A stretch of DNA of 5,800 nt. Origin: Helicobacteraceae bacterium. Lineage in GTDB: Bacteria; Campylobacterota; Campylobacteria; Campylobacterales; Sulfurimonadaceae. Both the position numbers and the translations under genes were made by a program. The stretch spans positions 1 through 5,800 of the forward strand of contig JALWNV010000105.1 of assembly GCA_027083665.1 (NCBI GenBank), in the 5' to 3' direction. Within the stretch, counting starts at the first letter, position 1; each line of letters opens with the position of its first letter. Below the pieces are notes generated by a model that saw only the letters and a program-made list of their open reading frames with translations, ran no database searches and had not been told where the DNA came from. Below are positions 1 to 5,768 of the stretch, in pieces.

Positions 1-1250
1 TGCTGATGATGAAAAAGGGCGTTGGAAATATTGACGGCGATGCGTGTCGAATGCTGTTCTGATGTCCGCCAGCGATGCAGCAGTTCGAACGTCCGTTCTA
101 TCATCATCAGGTCGAGTTTGTAGAGCATTCCCGATTCTCCCGCGATAGGGAGAAAACGCTCGGGGAGCAGCAGGCCTTTTTCGGGATGCGCCCATCGGAT
201 AAGCGCTTCCGCACAACACAGAGCCCCGTCTTTCAGACGGATCTGCGGCTGTAGATAGAGCCGAAACTGCCGTTGAGTCAATGCTGCGGAAAGATCGTGT
301 TCCATCTGGATGTTTTCGAGCAGGACGTCACTGTCTGCATCGAAAAAAGCGTAGCGGTTCTTACCGCTTTTTTTTGCTTCGTACATAGCGATATCGGCGG
401 CTTTTTGAATGGCGTCGGTATCGCGGCCGTGTCGGGGAAAGAGCGCGATACCGATGCTCAGCGAGAGGTGCAGCGAATAGCCGTCGATGACAAAGCTGTG
501 TTCCATACGTTCTTGCATGCGCCGAAGGACTCCGCCGATTTCATCGATATTGTCGTACGCTTCGATAATGATGGCGAATTCGTCTCCGCCGATTCGGGCG
601 AAAAAGTCCGAAGAGCGGAGTGTCGTTTTGATGCGTTCGCCGATCTCTATGAGTATCCGGTCTCCGACCTGGTGGCCGAGCGAATCGTTGATGCGTTTGA
701 AGTTGTCGATATCGAACAGCAGCAGGGCGACTTCGTGTCCGTGCCGTGAGGCGAGGGCGAGGACACGCATGAACTCGTCGAGAAACACATGACGGTTGAA
801 CAGGCCGGTGAGACTGTCGAAACGGGCGAGCCGTTCGAGCTGCTGTTTGGCCAGCACCGTTTCGGTTTCGTCGATCAGCGTGCCGATAATGGCCCGTTCA
901 CCTTTGTATCCGAATGCCGATCCGAACGCATGGATATATTTGAGTTTGCCGTCTTTGGTGATGCCGCGGAAGGTATATTCGATCCCTTCGATACTGCCTT
1001 CGATCCGTTTTTTGTAATGGTCGGCGGCGAGTTCCCGGTCGTCGGCGTAAGTGAGATCGAGATTGCTTCTGCCGATGAGTTCTTCGCGATCGTAACCGAA
1101 TATCTCGGCCAGCCGCCGGTTGACGTAGCTGAAGCGGCCGTTTTGGAGTATGTAGATCCCGACCACCGAGTGTTCGACCAGTGCCCGAAACTTTTCGTCC
1201 GAATCGAGCAGGCCGTCGGCAAAAGAGTGCTGTTTGATATCTGTGAACAT
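1..1250 (-). CDS. PAS-GGDEF-EAL cyclic-di-GMP signalling protein (5' part, truncated by window edge)
   Basis: The reading frame is open from ATG at 1250 to the left edge, giving 416 residues with no stop. A PAS sensor domain covers about residues 19-133 (FRALVEHSVVGIYI, then FGYDREELIG). A GGDEF diguanylate cyclase domain follows at about 138-305, with DSLTGLFNR (145-153), metal-binding FDIDNFKRIND (179-189) and an intact GGDEF (221-225). The product-inhibition I-site RxxD is present as RSSD (212-215), exactly five residues before GGDEF. An EAL phosphodiesterase domain starts near 315 with QPQ (334-336), EAL (348-350) and the metal-ligand asparagine in VNIS (N407); the rest of its active site is outside the window. 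No transmembrane segment or signal peptide is visible, so the protein is probably cytosolic. Family knowledge: such proteins make and/or degrade c-di-GMP; which activity dominates cannot be told here. The start is fixed by an in-frame TAG two codons upstream and by the lack of another usable start before the PAS domain. Confidence 0.95.
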   Translation of the reverse strand, partial: MFTDIKQHSFADGLLDSDEKFRALVEHSVVGIYILQNGRFSYVNRRLAEIFGYDREELIGRSNLDLTYADDRELAADHYKKRIEGSIEGIEYTFRGITKDGKLKYIHAFGSAFGYKGERAIIGTLIDETETVLAKQQLERLARFDSLTGLFNRHVFLDEFMRVLALASRHGHEVALLLFDIDNFKRINDSLGHQVGDRILIEIGERIKTTLRSSDFFARIGGDEFAIIIEAYDNIDEIGGVLRRMQERMEHSFVIDGYSLHLSLSIGIALFPRHGRDTDAIQKAADIAMYEAKKSGKNRYAFFDADSDVLLENIQMEHDLSAALTQRQFRLYLQPQIRLKDGALCCAEALIRWAHPEKGLLLPERFLPIAGESGMLYKLDLMMIERTFELLHRWRTSEQHSTRIAVNISNALFHHQ

Positions 1251-1284
1251 ATACTAATGATAGCGAAAAGCGCCATTGTTTCAA
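1250..1284 (-). promoter_or_regulatory. Candidate sigma-70 promoter placing the transcript start at the start codon
   Basis: Read on the minus strand there is TTGAAA (1284-1279), a 16-bp spacer, and TATCAT (1262-1257); each box matches its consensus at five of six positions. The usual six-base discriminator then puts +1 at about 1250, which is the A of the ATG. No Shine-Dalgarno-like sequence lies in the preceding 30 bases, which agrees with a leaderless mRNA. This is inference from spacing only. Confidence 0.45.
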
Positions 1285-1292
1285 CTGGAAAC
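1278..1292. repeat. Short inverted repeat in the divergent region
   Basis: GTTTC (1278-1282) and GAAAC (1288-1292) flank a five-base centre. The repeat lies over the proposed -35 box of the minus-strand c-di-GMP gene and just upstream of the dapF -10 box, where an operator could touch both genes. At five bases per arm it may be chance. Confidence 0.3.
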
Positions 1293-1295
1293 GAC

Positions 1296-1301
1296 TATAA
1301 T
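1296..1301 (+). promoter_or_regulatory. Candidate -10 box of the dapF promoter
   Basis: A perfect TATAAT sits 50 bases upstream of the dapF start, predicting +1 near 1308 and a 5' leader of about 43 bases. No good -35 hexamer is present at 16-18 bp, which is common for sigma-70 promoters in Campylobacterota. dapF must have its own promoter because the neighbours on both sides run the other way. Confidence 0.5.
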
Positions 1302-1350
1302 TCACGGCACATTACTATGTCGGGATATACCCGTGTCAAGGAAATGCAAG

Positions 1351-2100
1351 ATGATGATCGCCAAATACAGTGCCAGCGGGAATGATTTTGTCCTGTTTCA
1401 CGGTTTCGTGAAGCGGGACCGGTCGGAACTGGCTATAACACTTTGCGACCGCCAAAACGGTGTCGGAGCCGATGGCCTTATCGTGCTGGTGCCGCATACG
1501 GAGTACGATTTCGAATGGGAGTTTTACAATAGCGACGGTTCGAGCGCGGAGATGTGCGGCAACGGCAGCCGCGCCTGCGCCCATTACGCGTTCACCAACG
1601 GTCTGGCTCCTTCGAAGATGCGCTTTCTGACGCTTGCGGGCGTTATCGGCGCCGAGGTCGAGGGGGAGATGGTCAAGAGCGATTTGACCCCGCCGAAAAT
1701 CCTGCGCGATGATATCCGAAGCGCCGGGAAGCAGTGGTGGCTGATCGATACAGGCGTACCGCATTTGGTGACGTTTGATGCCGATTTGGAGCATTTCGAC
1801 CTCGCTGAAGCACGTGCACTGCGTTTTGAATACAACGCCAATGTCAACATCGCCGCGGTCGATGACGACGGTTCCATCCGCGTACGGACTTACGAGCGGG
1901 GTGTCGAAGACGAGACGCTCGCCTGCGGAACGGGTATGGCGGCATGCTTCTACCGCGCCGGCCGCGAGGGACGTATCGGCGACCGAGCCGAAGTCTACCC
2001 CAAAAGCGGGGAAACACTTTACCTTGCTTTGGAAGGGGAGACGATCACGTTCAGGGGGTTGGTGAAGAAGACGTTCGAGACCTGTTTGCAGGTGCTCTAG
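1351..2100 (+). CDS. dapF: Diaminopimelate epimerase
   Basis: DapF converts LL-2,6-diaminopimelate to meso-diaminopimelate, the direct precursor of lysine and of the peptidoglycan cross-linking residue; it is a cytoplasmic, cofactor-free two-cysteine racemase. The N-terminus reads KYSASGNDFVLF, the family signature. The two catalytic cysteines are visible: C69 in AEMCGNGSRAC and C192 in TLACGTGMAAC. The two homologous halves each contribute one. The ATG at 1351 is chosen because AAGGAAA (1338-1344) lies six bases before it and the product is then 249 residues, in the normal range; the adjacent ATG at 1354 is nearly as good. An in-frame start at 1276 would add 25 residues of unrelated sequence and lies upstream of the -10 box. 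The gene stands alone: divergent from the c-di-GMP gene and convergent with prfA. Confidence 0.97.
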   Translation: MMIAKYSASGNDFVLFHGFVKRDRSELAITLCDRQNGVGADGLIVLVPHTEYDFEWEFYNSDGSSAEMCGNGSRACAHYAFTNGLAPSKMRFLTLAGVIGAEVEGEMVKSDLTPPKILRDDIRSAGKQWWLIDTGVPHLVTFDADLEHFDLAEARALRFEYNANVNIAAVDDDGSIRVRTYERGVEDETLACGTGMAACFYRAGREGRIGDRAEVYPKSGETLYLALEGETITFRGLVKKTFETCLQVL

Positions 2101-2114
2101 CGTCGGGCGTTTTG

Positions 2115-2145
2115 GGCATGCACTGCAATAGTGCAAACGGATGCC
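2115..2145. terminator. Hairpin between the convergent dapF and prfA stop codons
   Basis: GCACT (2120-2124) pairs with AGTGC (2130-2134) across a five-base loop, and flanking GGCAT (2115-2119) pairs with ATGCC (2141-2145), leaving a six-base bulge on one side. It sits in the 75-bp gap between two convergent genes, the right place for a terminator serving both. No T-tract follows in either direction, so a canonical intrinsic terminator is not supported. Confidence 0.35.
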
Positions 2146-2175
2146 GCGTCATCTTTCGACTATCGACTCCGCCGC

Positions 2176-3243
2176 TTACAGTCCCGCCGCTTCCATACTC
2201 TTTGCCTGCGCGTCGGCGATGAGCGGGTCGATAATCTCGTCGAAGAGGCCGCCGGTCATGATCTCGTTAAGGCGGTAGAGGGTGAGATTGATACGATGAT
2301 CGCTGATGCGGTTTTGCGGATAGTTGTAGGTACGGATCCGTCCGCTGCGGTCGCCGGTGCCGACCTGTTCTTTGCGTGCGGCGCCCTCTTTGGCCTGGGC
2401 TTCCTGCATCTCGAGGTCGTAGAGGCGCGCCTGCAGGACTTTCATTGCCTTTTCTTTGTTCTTGTGCTGCGATTTTTGATCCTGGTTGGTCACGACGATG
2501 CCTGTGGGAAGGTGCGTGATACGCACGGCGGAGTCGGTCGTGTTGACCGACTGCCCGCCGCAGCCCGAGGAACGCATGACATCGACCTTGAGGTCGTTGG
2601 GATCGATCCGGATATCGACATCGTCGGCTTCGGGCATGACGGCGACGGTGATGGCGGAGGTGTGGACCCGTCCCTGTGACTCGGTCGCGGGGACCCGCTG
2701 GACCCGGTGGGTGCCGCCTTCGAATTTCAGGCGGCTGTAGACCTGTTCGCCCTTGACCAGCGCCGTGATCTCCTTGTAGCCGCCCGCTTCGGAAGGACTG
2801 GCGCTCATCACTTCGATTTTCCAGCCTTTGAGATCGGCATAGCGGGTATAGGCGGTAAAAAGGTCGCCGACGAAGATCGCCGCTTCGTCTCCGCCCGTGC
2901 CGGCACGCATCTCGAGAATGATATTGCGGTCGTCGTTGGGGTCGGCGGGGATCAGAAGAACCTTGATCTCCTCCTCGAGTTCGTGGATACGGGGTTCGAG
3001 CTCTTTGAGCTCCTCTTTGGCCAGATCGCCCAGTTCCGTATCGCCGAGCAGGCTTTTGTTCTCCTCGATGGTTTCGAGCAGCTCTTTGTATTCAGTCGCC
3101 TTGTCGACGATCGCCTGCAGCGCCGACTGCTCTTTGGAGAGCTCGGTCATGCGTTTGATATCGTCGGCGATATCGGGGGCGCTGAGCAGTTCGCCGATTT
3201 CGTTGTAACGGTCGATAAAAGGGGTCAGCTTTTCAGATAACAT
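2176..3243 (-). CDS. prfA: Peptide chain release factor 1
   Basis: RF1 reads the stop codons UAA and UAG in the ribosomal A site and triggers peptidyl-tRNA hydrolysis. The 355-residue length is normal. An N-terminal helical, coiled-coil-rich region (about 1-95, many E/K/L) is followed by the conserved GTGGDEA stretch, then the stop-codon-reading tripeptide PAT (185-187, in [12 protein letters not shown]). PAT identifies RF1; RF2 would carry SPF. The catalytic GGQ is at 229-231 in [10 protein letters not shown]; its glutamine is normally methylated by PrmC. The ATG at 3243 has AGGGAG six bases upstream (plus-strand 3250-3255). The gene lies 143 bp downstream of rpsT on the same strand, so the two are probably cotranscribed, but the gap is long and structured. 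No prmC (hemK) gene is adjacent. Confidence 0.98.
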   Translation of the reverse strand: MLSEKLTPFIDRYNEIGELLSAPDIADDIKRMTELSKEQSALQAIVDKATEYKELLETIEENKSLLGDTELGDLAKEELKELEPRIHELEEEIKVLLIPADPNDDRNIILEMRAGTGGDEAAIFVGDLFTAYTRYADLKGWKIEVMSASPSEAGGYKEITALVKGEQVYSRLKFEGGTHRVQRVPATESQGRVHTSAITVAVMPEADDVDIRIDPNDLKVDVMRSSGCGGQSVNTTDSAVRITHLPTGIVVTNQDQKSQHKNKEKAMKVLQARLYDLEMQEAQAKEGAARKEQVGTGDRSGRIRTYNYPQNRISDHRINLTLYRLNEIMTGGLFDEIIDPLIADAQAKSMEAAGL

Positions 3244-3249
3244 GGTTTT

Positions 3250-3302
3250 CTCCCTGAATATGGTAGATACGGTTGTTACGGAGACATTTTGTCGGAAGGG
3301 AG
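3250..3302 (-). promoter_or_regulatory. prfA ribosome binding site with an upstream complementary segment
   Basis: On the minus strand the Shine-Dalgarno sequence AGGGAG (3255-3250) stands six bases before the prfA ATG. About 41 bases upstream in the same RNA is CTCCCT (3302-3297), its exact six-base complement, within CACCTCCC, which resembles the anti-Shine-Dalgarno tail of 16S rRNA. The two could pair and hide the prfA start. The ribosome binding site is well supported; the masking is inference. Confidence 0.45.
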
Positions 3303-3307
3303 GTGAA

Positions 3308-3376
3308 GCGCGGTGTATTCTGCGCGCGCCCCGAAAGAGGTCCCCTCGGGGATGGGTCCGCCGCCGAGGCGGGCCC
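3308..3376 (-). other. Three tandem GC-rich hairpins between rpsT and prfA
   Basis: Going downstream from rpsT the RNA can form three successive stems. The first (3376-3354) has GGG/CCC and CCGCC/GGCGG arms with one C-A mismatch and a five-base loop. The second (3351-3329) has CCCCGA/TCGGGG arms, with an alternative inner GAGG/CCTC. The third (3327-3308) has five-base arms, GCGCG on one side and CGCGC on the other. Only one or two bases separate consecutive stems. No T-run follows, so these are not ordinary rho-independent terminators; partial termination, RNA processing or mRNA stabilisation are all possible. Confidence 0.55.
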
Positions 3377-3386
3377 GCTGTCGTTC

Positions 3387-3647
3387 TTACAGACTGTTAA
3401 CGGCTTTTTGCAGACGGCTGACTTTACGTGCAGCGGTCTCTTTTTTCAGGATCCCTTTGCTGACGAACTTGTGGATCTGCCGGTTGGCGACGGTCATCGC
3501 TGCTGTCGCTTTTTCTTTATCGCCTTCGTCGATTGCGCTGCGGACAGCCTTCACGATGTTTTTAAGGCGTGTACGGTAAAATCGGTTACGTTCCGTGCGC
3601 TTTTCAGTCTGGCGGATACGTTTCAATGCTGACTTGTGGTTTGCCAT
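3387..3647 (-). CDS. rpsT: 30S ribosomal protein S20
   Basis: S20 is a small basic protein that binds 16S rRNA early in 30S subunit assembly. The 86-residue product begins [17 protein letters not shown] and ends [15 protein letters not shown], the family pattern, and is rich in K/R and predicted to be helical throughout. The frame is open further upstream (to 3755), but the ATG at 3647 is the real start: it gives the canonical MANHKSA N-terminus and has AGAAGGAT (3662-3655) seven bases before it, while the upstream 36 codons are AT-rich and hydrophobic. The gene leads a probable rpsT-prfA unit and diverges from glmM across 110 bp. In E. coli S20 represses its own translation; whether that happens here cannot be seen. 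Confidence 0.98.
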   Translation of the reverse strand: MANHKSALKRIRQTEKRTERNRFYRTRLKNIVKAVRSAIDEGDKEKATAAMTVANRQIHKFVSKGILKKETAARKVSRLQKAVNSL

Positions 3648-3664
3648 CGCATTTATCCTTCTGG

Positions 3665-3695
3665 AAAAAAATTTAGGGTAGAATACTACCTTAAA
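3665..3695 (-). terminator. Terminator-shaped palindrome in the rpsT leader / shared -10 region
   Basis: A near-perfect palindrome spans 3672-3695: ten-base arms with one mismatched pair, core GGTAG/CTACC, loop of four. On the minus strand it is followed at once by seven T (3671-3665), the geometry of an intrinsic terminator, only 17 bases before the rpsT Shine-Dalgarno. It may end antisense transcription coming out of glmM or attenuate rpsT. A competing reading is that the centre carries -10 boxes: TAGTAT (3688-3683) for rpsT and TAGAAT (3679-3684) for glmM. Both readings cannot hold for a single rpsT promoter. Confidence 0.45.
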
Positions 3696-3757
3696 AATAT
3701 TTAAAATTAAGTTAAACTTTAGCGTATTTCGCAAAGTCGACGAAAAGAAGGGCAAAA
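3696..3757 (+). promoter_or_regulatory. AT-rich upstream region and ribosome binding site of glmM
   Basis: The segment 3691-3720 is almost purely A/T, in contrast to the GC-rich coding sequence around it, as expected for a promoter. TAAAAT (3702-3707) is a possible -10 box giving a leader of about 44 bases; TAGAAT at 3679-3684 is an alternative. No convincing -35 box is seen for either. GAAGGG (3747-3752) is the Shine-Dalgarno sequence, five bases before the glmM ATG. Confidence 0.4.
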
Positions 3758-5098
3758 ATGAAATTATTCGGAACCGACGGTGTGCGGGGAGAAGCGGGTT
3801 CGTTTCTCACAGCGGAACTGGCGATGCGAGTCGCGATGGCGGCGGGGATCTATTTCCGGAGCGGTTCCAAAACCGGGAAAATCCTTGTGGGAAAGGATAC
3901 GCGCCGAAGCGGCTATATGATCGAAAACGCCATTGTCAGCGGTCTGACGGCGGTCGGGTACGATGTGGTGCAGATCGGACCGATGCCCACACCGGCCATC
4001 GCGTTTTTGACCGAGAATATGCGCTGCGACGCGGGTATCATGATTTCGGCCAGCCACAATTCGTTCGAGGACAACGGCATCAAGCTGTTCGACGCGCACG
4101 GCAACAAGTTTTCCGAAGAGACCGAGGCGCAAATCGAAGCGATCTATTTCGACGATGCACGGATTGAGAAAGCGCAGGTGACCGGACGGGCGATGGGTTC
4201 GGCGAAACGGATCGATGACGTGATCGGGCGCTATATCGTGCAGCTGAAGAACTCGTTTCCGAGCGAGATGAGTCTTCAGGGAATGCGGATCGTACTCGAT
4301 ACCGCCAACGGCGCGGGCTACAAGGTCGGGCCGACGGTGCTCGAAGAGCTCGGGGCCGAGGTGATTGTGCTGCACCATGAGCCTGACGGGTTCAATATCA
4401 ACGAAGGGTGCGGTGCGCTTCACCCCAAAGATGTCGGCAAAGCGGTGAAGAAGTATCGCGCCGATATCGGTTTCGCTCTCGACGGAGATGCGGACCGCCT
4501 GGTAGTCGTGGATGAAAAGGGCGAGGTGGTCGACGGCGATCAGCTACTGGGCGCACTGGGGCTGTTCATGCACCGTTTCGGCCTGCTCAAAGGCGACGGC
4601 ATCGTCGCGACAGTCATGAGCAACCAGGCGCTCGAAGATGCCATGACGGAAGCGGGGCTCAAACTGTACCGCTGCGGAGTGGGTGATAAATACGTACTCG
4701 AGACGATGCGCGAAAACGGACTCAATTTCGGCGGGGAACAGAGCGGACATGTCATCATGCACGACTTCGCCAAAACCGGAGACGGTCTGGTGACGGCACT
4801 GCAGGTCCTCGCTCTGGTGCTGAAATCCGGCGCAAAAGCGTCGGATGTGCTGCGTCCTTTCGAACTTTATCCCCAGAAACTCGTTAACCTCGACGTCAAA
4901 ACGAAGCGGCCGCTCCGGGAGATTGAAGGACTCGCGGCGGAGCTTTCGGCGGTCGAAGATGCCAGAATGCGCCACCTTATCCGCTACAGCGGTACGGAAA
5001 ACAAGCTGCGGATTCTGCTTGAGGGGCAGGATGCCGATGCCCTGGCGGAGACGATGGCGCGTCTGAGCGGTTTTTTGAGGCGTGCGCTCAATGACTAA
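3758..5098 (+). CDS. glmM: Phosphoglucosamine mutase
   Basis: GlmM interconverts glucosamine-6-phosphate and glucosamine-1-phosphate, the step leading to UDP-N-acetylglucosamine for peptidoglycan and lipopolysaccharide. The 446-residue product has the four-part alpha-D-phosphohexomutase layout: N-terminal [13 protein letters not shown] (2-14); the catalytic phosphoserine S99 in ISASHN (96-101); the Mg-binding loop DGDADR (242-247); the sugar-binding GGEQSGH (325-331); and the C-terminal phosphate-binding RYSGTEN (409-415). The loop has N where many bacterial homologues have P, and the serine loop reads HNSF rather than HNPF; I take these as lineage variants, not defects. GAAGGG lies five bases before the ATG. 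The end overlaps lspA by eight bases, indicating cotranscription and likely translational coupling. In H. pylori this gene was first called ureC because of its position near the urease genes; no urease gene is visible here. Confidence 0.98.
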   Translation: MKLFGTDGVRGEAGSFLTAELAMRVAMAAGIYFRSGSKTGKILVGKDTRRSGYMIENAIVSGLTAVGYDVVQIGPMPTPAIAFLTENMRCDAGIMISASHNSFEDNGIKLFDAHGNKFSEETEAQIEAIYFDDARIEKAQVTGRAMGSAKRIDDVIGRYIVQLKNSFPSEMSLQGMRIVLDTANGAGYKVGPTVLEELGAEVIVLHHEPDGFNINEGCGALHPKDVGKAVKKYRADIGFALDGDADRLVVVDEKGEVVDGDQLLGALGLFMHRFGLLKGDGIVATVMSNQALEDAMTEAGLKLYRCGVGDKYVLETMRENGLNFGGEQSGHVIMHDFAKTGDGLVTALQVLALVLKSGAKASDVLRPFELYPQKLVNLDVKTKRPLREIEGLAAELSAVEDARMRHLIRYSGTENKLRILLEGQDADALAETMARLSGFLRRALND

Positions 5099-5573
5099 AC
5101 CGGTCGTCGCACTCTTCCTGGCGCTTGCAGGGATCTTCATCATCGATCAGAATATCAAGACGCTGTTTCTCGAGGGCTTTCGCTACTATACTGACTGCAT
5201 CGATCTGACGCTTGTCTACAACAAAGGTGTGGCGTTTTCGATGTTCGCGTTTTTGAAAGGGTGGCTCAAGTGGGTGCAGCTGGTATTGATCTTCGGGGTG
5301 CTCGTTTATGTGCTTCGGCTGAAAAAAGTATGCTATATGCTGCCGGCGGGCATCCTTGTCGGTGCGGGACTTTCCAATGTCTACGACCGTTTCATTCATC
5401 CGGGGGTGGTGGATTATGTCTATTGGCACTGCGGTTTCGATTTTGCCATCTTCAATTTCGCCGATGTGATGATCGATGTGGCCGTTGTCTGGATTTTGCT
5501 GCTCAATCTCAAACCGAAGTGGTGCGAAGCGATGCAGAGAGATTTTTCGGGAAAAAAGAACAATGCCGTTTGA
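5091..5573 (+). CDS. lspA: Lipoprotein signal peptidase (signal peptidase II)
   Basis: LspA is an inner-membrane aspartyl protease that cuts the signal peptide from diacylglyceryl-prolipoproteins just before the lipidated cysteine. The 160-residue protein shows about four hydrophobic segments (roughly 5-18, 60-76, 80-95 and 120-140). Conserved motifs are in order: DQNIK (19-23), YNKGVAFS (43-50), GLSNVYDR (93-100) and FNFADV (121-126). The catalytic aspartates are D99 and D125. The third motif has S where the common form GNxxDR has G. The ATG at 5091 is preferred, with GAGG (5077-5080) ten bases upstream; a GTG at 5082 is in frame, but only one base separates it from that site. The start lies inside the 3' end of glmM, eight bases of overlap, so translation is probably coupled. 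Confidence 0.96.
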   Translation: MTKPVVALFLALAGIFIIDQNIKTLFLEGFRYYTDCIDLTLVYNKGVAFSMFAFLKGWLKWVQLVLIFGVLVYVLRLKKVCYMLPAGILVGAGLSNVYDRFIHPGVVDYVYWHCGFDFAIFNFADVMIDVAVVWILLLNLKPKWCEAMQRDFSGKKNNAV

Positions 5574-5590
5574 CATAAGCTTTTTATAAA

Positions 5591-5623
5591 CTTTTAGAGG
5601 CTATAATTTCGGCCTCTTTAAAG
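5591..5623. repeat. Inverted repeat enclosing the tRNA-Val -10 box
   Basis: The left arm, 11 bases from CTTTT to AGAGGC (5591-5601), and the right arm GCCTCTTTAAAG (5612-5623) pair at ten positions with one small internal bulge. The ten-base loop holds TATAATTTCG. In RNA read through from lspA the AGAGGC/GCCTCT stem could act as a weak terminator, though only three T follow. As DNA it surrounds the tRNA promoter. Confidence 0.5.
5602..5607 (+). promoter_or_regulatory. -10 box of the tRNA-Val promoter
   Basis: A perfect TATAAT predicts transcription starting near 5614, eleven bases before the mature tRNA 5' end. There is no good -35 box at 16-18 bp. A TTGACA does occur at 5570-5575, overlapping the lspA stop codon, but 26 bp is too far for a standard promoter. 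Confidence 0.6.
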
Positions 5624-5624
5624 T

Positions 5625-5700
5625 GATCGCGTAGCTCAGCTGGTAGAGCACTACCTTGACATGGTAGTGGTCACAGGTTCAAGTCCTGTCGTGATCACCA
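5625..5700 (+). tRNA. tRNA-Val (anticodon GAC)
   Basis: A complete 76-base cloverleaf is present. The acceptor stem GATCGCG (5625-5631) pairs with CGTGATC (5690-5696) with one G-U pair. The D arm is GCTC/GAGC with the conserved GG in its loop. The anticodon stem CTACC/GGTAG (5651-5655/5663-5667) encloses TTGACAT, giving anticodon GAC at 5658-5660. The T arm is ACAGG/CCTGT with loop TTCAAGT. The discriminator is A and the CCA end is encoded (5698-5700). It decodes GUC and GUU valine codons. No second tRNA follows within the window. Confidence 0.98.
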
Positions 5701-5768
5701 TCTTCATTTACACACTAAAATCCGACGATCAAATCGATAACCCGCTCTTCAGTTTATTGTTACTTAAG

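Noticed and set aside
273..1385. Plus-strand open frames of 158 and 198 codons opposite the c-di-GMP gene
   Set aside because: They are antisense shadows of PAS and GGDEF codons; the minus-strand frame contains the full set of domain motifs.
1336..2136. Long minus-strand open frame (266 codons) opposite dapF
   Set aside because: The plus-strand frame carries every DapF motif. The antisense frame is a by-product of GC-rich codon use and has no family features.
2707..3240. Plus-strand frame of 177 codons opposite prfA
   Set aside because: It mirrors the helical N-terminal part of RF1 and has no support beyond being open.
3313..3579. Plus-strand 88-codon frame starting at GTG 3313, preceded by a near-perfect Shine-Dalgarno GGGAGGTGA (3298-3306), antisense to rpsT
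   Set aside because: The product is a low-complexity R/S/L-rich shadow of rpsT with no recognisable domain, no clear promoter is seen, and the Shine-Dalgarno match is the complement of the CACCTCCC segment already discussed for prfA.
4020..4090. GlmM active-site variants (HNSF instead of HNPF, RYSGTEN instead of R-x-SGTEP) as signs of a damaged or different enzyme
   Set aside because: The phosphoserine, metal loop and sugar loop are all intact, and as I recall similar variants occur in Helicobacter and Campylobacter GlmM, so this is lineage variation.
5570..5575. Perfect TTGACA as the -35 box of the tRNA promoter
   Set aside because: It is 26 bp from the TATAAT and overlaps the lspA stop codon; no -10 box is found 16-18 bp downstream of it.
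5701..5768. Possible second tRNA, terminator or regulatory site after tRNA-Val
   Set aside because: The stretch is AT-rich with no cloverleaf, no stem followed by T-run and no clear repeat; I see nothing I can support in it.
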